Position numbers and translations under genes: made by a program
Notes under the pieces: generated by a model
Databases searched by the model: none
What the model saw: the letters and a program-made list of their open reading frames with translations, nothing else
Told to the model about the DNA's origin: nothing
NCBI RefSeq assembly: GCF_905397435.1
Contig: NZ_CAJPVI010000005.1
Coordinates: 62,001-126,000, forward strand
Source of the DNA: Cupriavidus numazuensis
GTDB lineage: Bacteria > Pseudomonadota > Gammaproteobacteria > Burkholderiales > Burkholderiaceae
DNA: 64,000 nt
Direction of reading: 5' to 3'
In this document: positions 24,102 to 30,430 of the stretch, piece after piece
Numbering within the stretch: the stretch's first letter is position 1
How the letters are laid out: each line of letters begins with the position of its first letter

Positions 24102-24281
24102 TCAGGAGTTGATCTCGGGGGCCTTCGCGCAGGACGCGCGGAGGAGGCAGAGCAGCGTCGACTGCAGATGGTCGTGATGGACGACGAGGGGAGGCTTGGC
24201 AGCTGTGTCGCTGCCAACGGAGCTGGTGCGTAGCTCCACGGTGTTGGGCTCGGCGCCTTGTGCCAATACGAACTGGATCAC
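24102..24281 (-). CDS. Small ORF coupled to the HTH_39-like gene
   Basis: This 59-residue ORF starts with GTG at 24281 and overlaps the upstream gene's TGA (GTGA), so it is probably translationally coupled. Sequence: MIQFVLAQGAEPNTVELRTS, then the His-containing VVHHDHLQSTLLCLLRASC. No family is recognised. Confidence 0.5.
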   Translation of the reverse strand: MIQFVLAQGAEPNTVELRTSSVGSDTAAKPPLVVHHDHLQSTLLCLLRASCAKAPEINS

Positions 24282-24583
24282 TCGTGGTCTCCAGACCTCA
24301 GGCTGTACCTGGCCACGCCATGGTGGATGAATCCATCGCTGTCGACCGCGGTGATTCGCTCAACGAGGATTCGATAACCCAACGCCAAGAGTTCTCGAAC
24401 GCGCGCAGCGGGATGGCTGATGCCAAGGGCCCGGAGGTTGTAGGTGGTCTTTGGAGATGACCGCAGGTGCTCGAGCACGCGTTTTCGTTGCGCCTCGCTG
24501 CTCATGTCCCTATCATTGACCGTGGTGGTCTTCTGGGTCGCGCTCTGGCAGGAGCTGCGGCCCTTTTCGTTTGGGGTGGTCAT
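24278..24583 (-). CDS. Helix-turn-helix protein (HTH_39-like phage DNA-binding)
   Basis: The 101-residue protein has a polar 26-residue leader followed by MSSEAQRKRVLEHLRSSPKT, then TYNLRALGISHPAARVRELL and ALGYRILVERITAVDSDGFI. The pattern Q...VL..L......T...LR..GI.HPAARV.EL...G..I is that of the short phage HTH_39 domain. An internal ATG (MSSEAQ) could be an alternative start, giving 75 residues. It overlaps the downstream small ORF by 4 bp and lies 6 bp after the 79-residue HTH gene. It is a likely regulator of the leftward operon. Confidence 0.7.
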   Translation of the reverse strand: MTTPNEKGRSSCQSATQKTTTVNDRDMSSEAQRKRVLEHLRSSPKTTYNLRALGISHPAARVRELLALGYRILVERITAVDSDGFIHHGVARYSLRSGDHE

Positions 24584-24589
24584 CGTGCT

Positions 24590-24829
24590 TTAGCCCTCCC
24601 CTCCGCCGCGCAACACTGTGGCGATATCGCTGACCGCCCAAGCGAGGCGGCTGTTGATGCGGATTGGCTTGATTGGGCCGCCTGCACTTGCCCACAGGCG
24701 CAGCGTCTGTGGCGCTCGGTTTAGGACTCGAGCGGCCTCTCCCGTTGGCAGAAAGTCGCGGCCGTTCGCGATAGCGGCAAGACCAGGTGGAATGGCCGGA
24801 AGAGCCGGCCCGGGGTGATTTGGAATCAT
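24590..24829 (-). CDS. Small excisionase/MerR-like HTH protein
   Basis: The 79-residue protein carries DFLPTGEAARVLNRAPQTLR, then LWASAGGPIKPIRINSRLAW and AVSDIATVLRGG. This is the HTH_17/excisionase layout with a wing that reads the DNA backbone. The start at 24829 has GGAG 9 bp upstream; upstream in-frame codons run through the terminator hairpins. It is the first gene of the leftward operon, directly after three tandem terminators, which makes it a candidate early regulator or Xis. Confidence 0.65.
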   Translation of the reverse strand: MIPNHPGPALPAIPPGLAAIANGRDFLPTGEAARVLNRAPQTLRLWASAGGPIKPIRINSRLAWAVSDIATVLRGGGEG

Positions 24830-24851
24830 CGATTTGATCTCCAAATGAAAA

Positions 24852-24870
24852 TGCCCGCGCGAGGCGGGCA
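24852..24870 (-). terminator. Terminator 3 of the tandem array
   Basis: On the minus strand the stem TGCCCGC/GCGGGCA with a CTCGC loop is followed by TTTTCATTT. It is the last of three consecutive terminators before the leftward operon. Confidence 0.7.
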
Positions 24871-24871
24871 T

Positions 24872-24896
24872 AAAAAAAGCCGCCCGAAGGCGGCTT
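24872..24896 (-). terminator. Terminator 2 of the tandem array
   Basis: On the minus strand AAGCCGCC and GGCGGCTT form an 8-bp stem with a TTCG tetraloop, followed by a T7 run. This is a textbook intrinsic terminator. Confidence 0.85.
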
Positions 24897-24924
24897 GCGG
24901 CGTGTTCTCCCGCAGATGGCAGGA

Positions 24925-24953
24925 AAACAAAAGGCCCGCACGAAGCGGGCCTT
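24925..24953 (-). terminator. Terminator 1 of the tandem array
   Basis: On the minus strand AAGGCCCGC and GCGGGCCTT form a 9-bp stem with a TTCGT loop, followed by TTGTTTT. Confidence 0.8.
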
Positions 24954-24961
24954 GGCTTTTT

Positions 24962-25017
24962 AGGTGGATGAACCCCACCTTGCCTGCATATTAGCAAACA
25001 AGCGGGCACATAGTCAA
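24962..25017 (-). promoter_or_regulatory. Promoter and leader hairpin feeding into the terminator array
   Basis: On the minus strand TTGACT (25017-25012) and TAATAT (24993-24988) are separated by 18 bp. The transcript would first form AGGTGG/CCACCT (24962-24980) and then meet three terminators before reaching the HTH gene at 24829. The arrangement suggests readthrough control. Confidence 0.65.
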
Positions 25018-25048
25018 CGCTTTGAGATATAACGGGAGCGGCCCACCG

Positions 25049-25633
25049 TCAAACGTGTGTCGCTTTGTCGCTATCACCACGCAGGTACTGATAAAGCGTC
25101 TCACGCGAGATCCCGAAATCGCGCGCCACGACCGCCTTCTTCTCCCCAGCCGCGATGCGCTCCTTCAGTGCCGCAACCTGGTCAGCGGCCAGCGATGGCT
25201 TGCGGCCCTTGTAGACGCCCTTTTCCTTGGCGATCGCGATGCCCTCTCGCTGACGCTCGCGAATCATTGAGCGCTCGAACTGAGCGAAGCCGGCAAGCAT
25301 AGTCATCATCAAGTGGGCCATCGGATCGGCGCTATTGCCGCTGAAAGAAAGACGCTCCTTCAAAAACTCGACAGTCACGCGCTTGTCGTTGAGCTCGCGG
25401 ACCAAGCGCAGTAGATCCTCGGTGTTACGCGCCATGCGATCCATGGAGTGAACGACAAGTGTATCTCCCTCGCGGACGTATTTGATGGCCTCGATCAGTG
25501 CGGGCCGGTTCATGTCCTTCCCCGATGCCTTGTCTTCGAAAACCCGGTCGAGCTGCTCGCCATCGAGCTGGCGCTCCGTGTTTTGATCAAGGGTCGATAC
25601 GCGCTTGTAACCTACTCGCTGATGCTTGCTCAT
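25049..25633 (-). CDS. Serine recombinase (resolvase/invertase family)
   Basis: The 194-residue small serine recombinase has the catalytic Ser in VGYKRVSTLDQNTERQLDG near residue 13, and the conserved Arg region VHSMDRMARNTEDLLRLV near residue 65. The E-helix is MLAGFAQFERSMIRERQREG. A C-terminal Hin-like HTH (KKAVVARDFGISRETLYQYL) follows. It is full length. Such enzymes resolve cointegrates or dimers, or invert segments such as fibre genes. The long inverted repeats needed for fibre inversion were not seen here. It follows a 103-residue ORF by 16 bp under a shared promoter. Confidence 0.92.
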   Translation of the reverse strand: MSKHQRVGYKRVSTLDQNTERQLDGEQLDRVFEDKASGKDMNRPALIEAIKYVREGDTLVVHSMDRMARNTEDLLRLVRELNDKRVTVEFLKERLSFSGNSADPMAHLMMTMLAGFAQFERSMIRERQREGIAIAKEKGVYKGRKPSLAADQVAALKERIAAGEKKAVVARDFGISRETLYQYLRGDSDKATHV

Positions 25634-25649
25634 TTCTCGCCCCCGGGGT

Positions 25650-25961
25650 TCAGGCAGTCATCAGTTCGGCGGCCAGCTTGGCGGCCGCGATCGCACCAGC
25701 AGCTTGCCGGGCAGCGCGGGCTTCAGCGGCGGCTTGCAGGCGCTGACCCTCAGCTATCATGCGGCGCGCTTCGTCGGCGCCGATCTTCGAGATTCCACGA
25801 TGGGGCACGAACGCATAGAACTGCTCGCCGCGCAGGAGCACATATGAGTCTGGCGCGCGGTCTCCCGGGGCGGCGACAGCGGCGATGACAGTCAGGCCTT
25901 TGATGAAGCCCACGTTCACGACCTGGCCCTTTTCCCACGCCTGCTTGGTCTTCTTGATCAT
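25650..25961 (-). CDS. Hypothetical protein cotranscribed with the resolvase
   Basis: The 103-residue protein starts MIKKTKQAWEKGQVVNVGFI, then KGLTVIAAVAAPGDRAPDSY and VLLRGEQFYAFVPHRGISKI. It looks like a small beta-barrel domain followed by an Ala-rich helix (EGQRLQAAAEARAARQAAGA). The start has GGGAAGGGATC upstream. A strong promoter lies at 26001-26028. It is not recognised; similar small ORFs are frequent in Burkholderiaceae mobile elements. Confidence 0.6.
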   Translation of the reverse strand: MIKKTKQAWEKGQVVNVGFIKGLTVIAAVAAPGDRAPDSYVLLRGEQFYAFVPHRGISKIGADEARRMIAEGQRLQAAAEARAARQAAGAIAAAKLAAELMTA

Positions 25962-26000
25962 GATCCCTTCCCTCGTTGTTCTTCGTTGATGTCAGGTTGG

Positions 26001-26028
26001 ATTCTAGACCCTTTCCAGATTGTGTCAA
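26001..26028 (-). promoter_or_regulatory. Promoter of the 103-residue ORF / resolvase unit
   Basis: On the minus strand TTGACA (26028-26023) and TAGAAT (26006-26001) are separated by 16 bp. The leader then runs 39 bp to the ATG at 25961. Confidence 0.75.
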
Positions 26029-26216
26029 GAAGTTTGTTAATCAACCCTAACCTGACATTTCTGGACGCAGGAACTGACAGTCAGGAACGAGTACACCCCA
26101 CCCTGACGGGACCCAACGGGCGCAGCATTCCTTTATGGACTGCAAAAACTCAGGCCGGCGCCTGACACCTGAGCATTTCTGAGCATCGTGGCCACATTGC
26201 TTCGCTGCTCCGAACT
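26029..26216. other. Gene-free scar segment with a copy of the terminase 5' end
   Basis: No credible gene is present. It holds the palindrome CTGACAGTCAG (26074-26084) and a 25-nt segment (26127-26151) that repeats 26565-26589 of the terminase relic with two mismatches. It looks like the residue of deletions. Confidence 0.5.
26127..26151 (-). repeat. Direct repeat of the terminase-relic 5' end (copy 1)
   Basis: The two copies differ at only two of 25 positions (TGGAC versus GGGGC in the middle). The second copy is at 26565-26589 inside the relic. Confidence 0.6.
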
Positions 26217-26614
26217 CTAGTTTTCCCTAGCAATCTCATCCCTACGCTGCGCGAGATACTCGGCAACATTAGGTTTTGTTAGGTTCTCCGCGGCGATGAC
26301 GGCAGCCGTCCTACGGCGCTGATCGAGGCCGGCCCCTGAACTGTAGTTTTCTGTAGCGGCCCACACAGCTCGTTGACGTCGACGTTGGCGAGATCCCACC
26401 AGCGCCGAAGCACCTTGTCAGCGGTGATCTGGGTGCGCTCTGAGCGCGCCTGTTGCGCAGCCTGAATAGCCCTCGCAATACCAACATTTACCAACAACCG
26501 AGGGCCAACCGTGTTCGGGTCCCCCTTATACCCCGCTCGAATCGCCGCTTGCGTGGAGGGAGCGATTCCTTTAGGGGCTGCAAAAACTCGCGCCGCGCTC
26601 TTTTTTGGGCTCAA
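26217..26614 (-). pseudogene. Chimeric relic of phage terminase small subunit
   Basis: The first frame (26614-26279, TTG start) gives STQAAIRAGYKGDPNTVGPR, then LLVNVGIARAIQAAQQARSE and ITADKVLRRWWDLANVDVNE. This is the terminase_2 small-subunit pattern up to about residue 90, then it runs into unrelated residues and stops. In the overlapping frame (26399-26217) a second piece reads QRRRTAAVIAAENLTKPNVA and EYLAQRRDEIAREN. That is again the N-terminal part of a terminase small subunit, out of order. Two partial copies fused out of frame point to a deletion or recombination scar. The large terminase and head genes that should follow are missing. Confidence 0.65.
26565..26589 (-). repeat. Direct repeat of the terminase-relic 5' end (copy 2)
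   Basis: Partner of 26127-26151. It encodes RVFAAPKGIAP of the relic on the minus strand. Confidence 0.6.
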
Positions 26615-26690
26615 AAAAACTCAACCCGGGCCAAGCTATTCTGCGCGATCGTAGCAACTGGTTGCGATAGTTCCTAAGGGGGAAGGCGAT

Positions 26691-27146
26691 ATGAGCGAGT
26701 CCATGTTCCTGACAGTCGAAGAACTCCGCGAGCTGACCCAGCGCAGACAGCGCCGTTCGCAGGTTGAGATGCTGCGCGCGCTGGGCATCGAGCATAAGGC
26801 GCGTCCCGACGGACGCCTCATTGTGCTACGCGCCCACGTGGTGAAGCTTCTGGGCGGCGATGGCCGCGAGGCCGCCGCGGAAGAGTGGGAGCCGAACTGC
26901 ATCGGATTGTCGCGCAGCGCCTGGTCGCAACGGAGCATGCCCATGACTGAGCAAGCCCAACGCCGGATTCTCCGCCTCCCCGAGGTGCGCCGGCTGGTCG
27001 GCCTGAGCCGGAGCAGCATCTACGCCAAGATCCAGGCTGGTGACTTCCCTAAGCCCATCAAGGCGGGGATGTGCAGCCTCTGGATCGAATCGGAGGTCCA
27101 GGGCTGGATCGATGCCCAGATTGCGGCAAGCCGCAGCGCCGCGTAG
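26691..27146 (+). CDS. DUF4224-AlpA fusion protein
   Basis: This single open frame of 151 residues joins two normally separate small proteins. Residues 1-73 (MSESMFLTVEELRELTQRRQ, then VEMLRALGIEHKARPDGRLI and WEPN) are a DUF4224 protein, typically found beside phage integrases. Residues 85-151 (MTEQAQRRILRLPEVRRLVG, then LSRSSIYAKIQAGDFPKPIK and IESEVQGWIDAQ) form a complete AlpA-type HTH. Loss of the DUF4224 stop appears to have fused them. The internal ATG at 26943 has ACGGAG 8 bp upstream and could still give free AlpA. It is the last gene before attR and probably controls excision. Confidence 0.75.
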   Translation: MSESMFLTVEELRELTQRRQRRSQVEMLRALGIEHKARPDGRLIVLRAHVVKLLGGDGREAAAEEWEPNCIGLSRSAWSQRSMPMTEQAQRRILRLPEVRRLVGLSRSSIYAKIQAGDFPKPIKAGMCSLWIESEVQGWIDAQIAASRSAA

Positions 27147-27233
27147 AGGCGTAGGTGTTAGTCGGGACGGTTGGAGACCGCCGAGCGTGAGCGTGTCGAG
27201 CGCTTTGGCAACCCCCGTTGTGCGGTAGTGGTT

Positions 27234-27255
27234 AATCCCGCCACGTGGCGGGATT
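27234..27255. repeat. 22-bp perfect palindrome near attR
   Basis: The half-site AATCCCGCCAC is followed immediately by its exact complement with no spacer. It lies 88 bp after the AlpA-fusion stop. It could be a cruciform, an operator or a terminator stem; there is no T-run. Confidence 0.7.
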
Positions 27256-27349
27256 CGGCGGACAGCTTGCCAACGGTTTGCAGAGGAGATTGCTACAAGC
27301 CTCGATCTATCTCACGCGCGCGTCGAGAATCGTGAGTAACAATGGTGCT

Positions 27350-27372
27350 GGGGGTATATTTGGGGGTACATT
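27350..27372 (+). repeat. Arm-type repeats near attR
   Basis: GGGGGTATATT (27350-27360) and GGGGGTACATT (27362-27372) match the repeats upstream of the integrase and lie 54-77 bp inside attR. Confidence 0.65.
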
Positions 27373-27426
27373 TTCCGCTGCCGATACCAGTCCCTATATC
27401 TGGCGAGGCTTTGCGGATGGTGTTTC

Positions 27427-27450
27427 AGTCCGACCCCGGCACCATCAGCT
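27427..27450 (+). other. attR: right attachment core of the element
   Basis: AGTCCGACCCCGGCACCATC plus AGCT matches the tRNA-Leu 3' end at 12910-12935 except for one missing G and one missing A. This sets the element at about 14.5 kb. The surrounding stretch 27147-27532 holds no gene. Confidence 0.7.
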
Positions 27451-27532
27451 TGGAATCCCCTACACCGTAAGGTGCATCCGAACTTTAGCCTCAAGACGGC
27501 AATAAGCGGCCGTGCTTTCGCCTGGCTGAGGT

Positions 27533-27844
27533 TCAGCTCGCATGCGCCGGTGTTGTCAGGGGCTGCACCGCTAGCCGCATCCCCATCGCTTTGAGAATGG
27601 CTGACAGACTGCTAAGTGCCGGATTGCCCTTCGGCGACAGCGTACGATAGAGCTGGGTCGGATTCAGGTGTGCCTGCTCGGCCACAGCCTGAACACCACC
27701 AAAGGCCTGCGCCATCTGGCGCAACACGATCAGCAACTCGGCCTGGTCACCATTGGCCAGGATGCCATTGATGACCTCCAGCGCCAGTGCTGGATCGCTG
27801 CTGTATAGCTCGGCCATTGCCTCGTCATGCGATCTGCTCTTCAT
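27533..27844 (-). CDS. Antitoxin, HTH addiction-module antidote (HigA/COG3636-like)
   Basis: The 103-residue protein neutralises the adjacent toxin and represses the operon in the known family. It has a helical N-terminus (MKSRSHDEAMAELYSSDPAL, then ALEVINGILANGDQAELLIV) and an XRE-type HTH (VQAVAEQAHLNPTQLYRTLS, then NPALSSLSAILKAMGMRLAV). It starts at 27844, with a second ATG three bases upstream, inside the toxin gene, which it overlaps by 20 bp. The toxin-first order matches COG3657/COG3636 pairs. It sits 83 bp outside attR, so it belongs to the chromosome rather than the element. Confidence 0.88.
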   Translation of the reverse strand: MKSRSHDEAMAELYSSDPALALEVINGILANGDQAELLIVLRQMAQAFGGVQAVAEQAHLNPTQLYRTLSPKGNPALSSLSAILKAMGMRLAVQPLTTPAHAS

Positions 27845-28175
27845 CATCCGATCTCCGTTGCCAGTCCTGCCAATATTCCACTGCCCGCGTGATATCCGCC
27901 TCCTGCGTCCGCTTGTCGCCACCGCACAGCAGCAACACCACGCGATGACCGGAGACGGCGTAATAGACTCGGTAGCCCGGCCCCACGTCAATGCGCAGTT
28001 CCCACACGCCATCGCGGCAGAACCTGTGGTCGCCGAAATTGCCAAGCTCGACCCGGGCCACGCGCCGAATCACCGCCACCTTGGCCTGGCTGTCACGCAG
28101 GCGTCGCAGCCAGTTCAGGTAGAGATCCTGATGCTCGCCCGGCGTCACATAGTGCTCGATTCGATAGACATTCAT
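27825..28175 (-). CDS. Toxin, RelE/HigB-like addiction-module killer protein
   Basis: The 116-residue protein of the RelE/ParE fold (COG3657) reads LNWLRRLRDSQAKVAVIRRV, then ARVELGNFGDHRFCRDGVWE, LRIDVGPGYRVYYAVSGHRV and VLLLCGGDKRTQEADITRAV. The motif G.GYRVYY and LL.GGDK.TQ..DI..A are the family signature. Members cleave mRNA on the ribosome. It is the first gene of the operon and overlaps the antitoxin gene by 20 bp. A 16-bp palindrome sits directly upstream of the ATG. Confidence 0.9.
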   Translation of the reverse strand: MNVYRIEHYVTPGEHQDLYLNWLRRLRDSQAKVAVIRRVARVELGNFGDHRFCRDGVWELRIDVGPGYRVYYAVSGHRVVLLLCGGDKRTQEADITRAVEYWQDWQRRSDDEEQIA

Positions 28176-28176
28176 T

Positions 28177-28192
28177 TTCGTTTATAAACGAA
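28177..28192 (-). promoter_or_regulatory. Palindromic operator of the toxin-antitoxin operon
   Basis: TTCGTTTATAAACGAA is a perfect 16-bp palindrome ending 1 bp before the toxin ATG. It contains a TATAAA core that could be the -10, so antitoxin binding would block transcription. Confidence 0.65.
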
Positions 28193-28430
28193 TCGAGAGC
28201 AAGCCGCCGATTCAAACCTTAGATACCTGCTTCTCGTCATGCCAGTGGCCGCCGGGGAATGCATGGCGTGCAGACAGGCGGCACATCGCGCGCTACAGGA
28301 TCCGGCGCCTGGCGTTGCAGGACGTGCATTGGGATAAAGAAAATTGCGTATCGTAGTGCCGGGTCACATGTACGCACGCTCCTGCTTCTTGAAATCAGAT
28401 TCATCTCGGCGACTGCCGATGACCTGAAAC

Positions 28431-28520
28431 CTGGCTCAGCTCGCGCCGTAGCCTGTCCAGCAATTCCAGGATCTAGGCCTGCGCGACATCGAGCGCGGTG
28501 GTCGGCTCATCGGCCACGAG
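28431..28520 (-). pseudogene. Fragment of an Opp/Dpp-type ABC transporter ATPase
   Basis: Reading the minus strand from 28520 gives LVADEPTTALDVAQA, then a TAG stop, then ILELLDRLRRELSQ. This is the Walker B and following helix of a peptide/nickel-type ABC ATPase (usual form ADEPTTALDVTVQAQIL). The stop replaces a Gln codon. No other part of the gene remains. The rest of 28193-28668 shows no gene. Confidence 0.65.
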
Positions 28521-28668
28521 AGACACACCTCGTCTGCGAGGAACAAACGATTGCGCATGCCCTTATGCGTACGCATCGCCTATGGATAGAACGAACGCGT
28601 CGTTCTCGCGACAGCCGCGCCGCAGTATCGTCTGGACACAACCCAACCACACTTCGCGGAAACCTATT

Positions 28669-29232
28669 GTGTCCAAGCCCCTCAAGATCGTTGCCGTCAA
28701 TGGCAGCACCCAGCAACCTTCGCGCACGCTTGCGCTGATCCAGGCATTGATTGCCGAGTTCGACGCGCGGCTGCATATCGATGTCCATGTCATCAACCTG
28801 GCCGATATCGCGCGCCCGCTCGGCGGCGCGCTCTGGCGCGCCGAGTTGCCTGCCGGGATCGAGGCGGAGCTGCAGGCGCTCGAATCCGCCGACCTGATCA
28901 TCGCCGCGGCTCCGGTCTATCGCGGCGCGTATCCGGGCCACTTCAAGCACCTGTTCGATCTGGTCGGCCAGGAAGCGCTCGCCGACAAGCCCGTGCTGCT
29001 CGCCGCCACCGGCGGCAGCGACCGCCACGCGCTCGTGCTCGAGCATCAGCTTCGCCCCCTCTTTGGTTTCCTGCAGGCGCTGACGCTGCCGATCGGCGTC
29101 TATGCGACCCCGGCGGATTTCGAAAGCTACGTCGTGCACAGCCCTGCGCTGCGCGAGCGTATCCGGCTTGCCGCGGACCGTGCCGCGCCGTTGTTCGCGG
29201 CGCACCGCCGCGTTGCGTTGAAAGCTGCGTGA
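28669..29232 (+). CDS. NADPH-dependent FMN reductase (MsuE/SsuE-like)
   Basis: The 187-residue flavodoxin-fold protein (MSKPLKIVAVNGSTQQPSRT, then LALIQALIAEFD) has the phosphate-binding NGSTQQPSRT loop. AAAPVYRGAYPGHFKHLFDL near residue 78 and LLAATGGSDRHALVLEHQLR near residue 107 follow. The latter is the SsuE/MsuE signature, with a pi-helix-type GG-D-H region. Such enzymes give reduced FMN to two-component monooxygenases that desulfonate alkanesulfonates. The GTG start at 28669 follows GCGGA. No monooxygenase partner is adjacent, so it acts in trans or is orphaned. Confidence 0.85.
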   Translation: MSKPLKIVAVNGSTQQPSRTLALIQALIAEFDARLHIDVHVINLADIARPLGGALWRAELPAGIEAELQALESADLIIAAAPVYRGAYPGHFKHLFDLVGQEALADKPVLLAATGGSDRHALVLEHQLRPLFGFLQALTLPIGVYATPADFESYVVHSPALRERIRLAADRAAPLFAAHRRVALKAA

Positions 29233-29455
29233 GCGCTGAATCGTTCGCACACGCCGTGGGGAACCGATGCGGGGTACTCCGTCCGCGCGCCGGAATGTGG
29301 GGAAACAGACATCGGACGGCCTGCAAAGCCGATACCTTCCGCACAGAACGCACCCGTTCGGGTGGTCGCGATAGGGCGAATTGCCACTACGCTCGAACGG
29401 CAGTCTTGTCGATACGGATCGTCTTTCCCCCACTCGCACGCAGGCAGGAGACAAT

Positions 29456-30244
29456 ATGACTACGGCAGCCTCATCCCCGCGTTCTGTACTGGCGCAACGA
29501 GTCAAGCAACGGCTAAAGCCTTTCATGCCGTCGTGGATATTGAAATTCCACCGTGATCGCGCCATCCGCAAGGAAGGTTCGCTGTATGAAGGCAAGTCAC
29601 TGGGCGAAGTGTTCACCCATGTGTACAAGACCGGCGCGTGGGGTGTGGCGGAAGATCAGTCCGGCTTCTACAGCGGCAGCAGTTCCCACGACCCGAAGAT
29701 CGTCGAGCCGTATGTGAAGGCCGTCACCGAGTACCTGAAAGCACTGCCGGAGCGGCCGGCCGTCGTCGACCTGGGCTGCGGCGATTTCAACGTCGGCAAA
29801 CGCATCCGTGCCGAGTGTGGACGCTATATGGCCTGCGACGTGGTCGATGCGGCGATCCAGTCCAACCGCACGCGGTTCTCCCATCTCGACGTCGACTTCC
29901 GTTGCGTGGACATCACGACCGACCCGCTGCCACCGGGCGATATCGTGTTCCTGCGCCAGGTGCTGGACCATCTGGACAATGCGCGCATTGCCAGCGTGTT
30001 GTCCAAGCTGGGCCCGTACAAAGTGCTGATCCTGACCGAGTACCTGCCCCATAGCTCGGATTTCACGCCCAATCTCGACAAGGCGATCGGCTCGCACCTG
30101 CGCCTGTTCGGGCCGGTTCCAAGCGGCCTGGTACTGACCGCGCCGCCGTTCAACCTGAAGGTATCGTCCGCGCGCATCCTGTGCGAGGTTCCGGACAGCG
30201 GCGGCGTCATCCGCACCATCGCCTACGAGCTGACGGGGCGCTGA
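29456..30244 (+). CDS. SAM-dependent methyltransferase, class I
   Basis: The 262-residue protein has the motif I loop PAVVDLGCGDFNVGKRIRAE near residue 105. The acidic motif II is YMACDVVDAAIQ, and VDITTDPLPPGDIVFLRQVL is the post-II segment. DHLDNARIASVLSKL and VLILTEYLP follow. The N-terminal 95 residues (SWILKFHRDRAIRKEGSLYE, GKSLGEVFTHVYKTGAWGVA) are typical of methyltransferases acting on sugars or lipids. The start at 29456 has CAGGAGACAAT upstream. It stands alone; its substrate is unknown. Confidence 0.8.
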   Translation: MTTAASSPRSVLAQRVKQRLKPFMPSWILKFHRDRAIRKEGSLYEGKSLGEVFTHVYKTGAWGVAEDQSGFYSGSSSHDPKIVEPYVKAVTEYLKALPERPAVVDLGCGDFNVGKRIRAECGRYMACDVVDAAIQSNRTRFSHLDVDFRCVDITTDPLPPGDIVFLRQVLDHLDNARIASVLSKLGPYKVLILTEYLPHSSDFTPNLDKAIGSHLRLFGPVPSGLVLTAPPFNLKVSSARILCEVPDSGGVIRTIAYELTGR

Positions 30245-30430
30245 GCCATAGCCCCGCAATCGCGCGAAACGCCAGGCCGCCTCGCGGACATACGCGAGAC
30301 GGCCAGTATCCCCGGCACCACATCCGTACGGCCCACTCCCCGCCGTGCGTGTCGGACGAAATCCACTGGCGCATCCGCCCACGGTTTTCCTATGCTATGC
30401 ATTGGTCAATCCCGCCACGGAGCCCCAGCC

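Noticed and set aside
25049-25633. Serine recombinase as an inversion switch for the tail-fibre gene
   Set aside because: No long inverted repeats, alternative fibre ends or gix/hix-like sites were seen around the fibre gene; the enzyme is as close to resolvases as to invertases.
28259-28738. 159-codon ORF before the FMN reductase
   Set aside because: The minus strand carries a recognisable ABC ATPase relic here, and this frame overlaps the reductase start out of phase.
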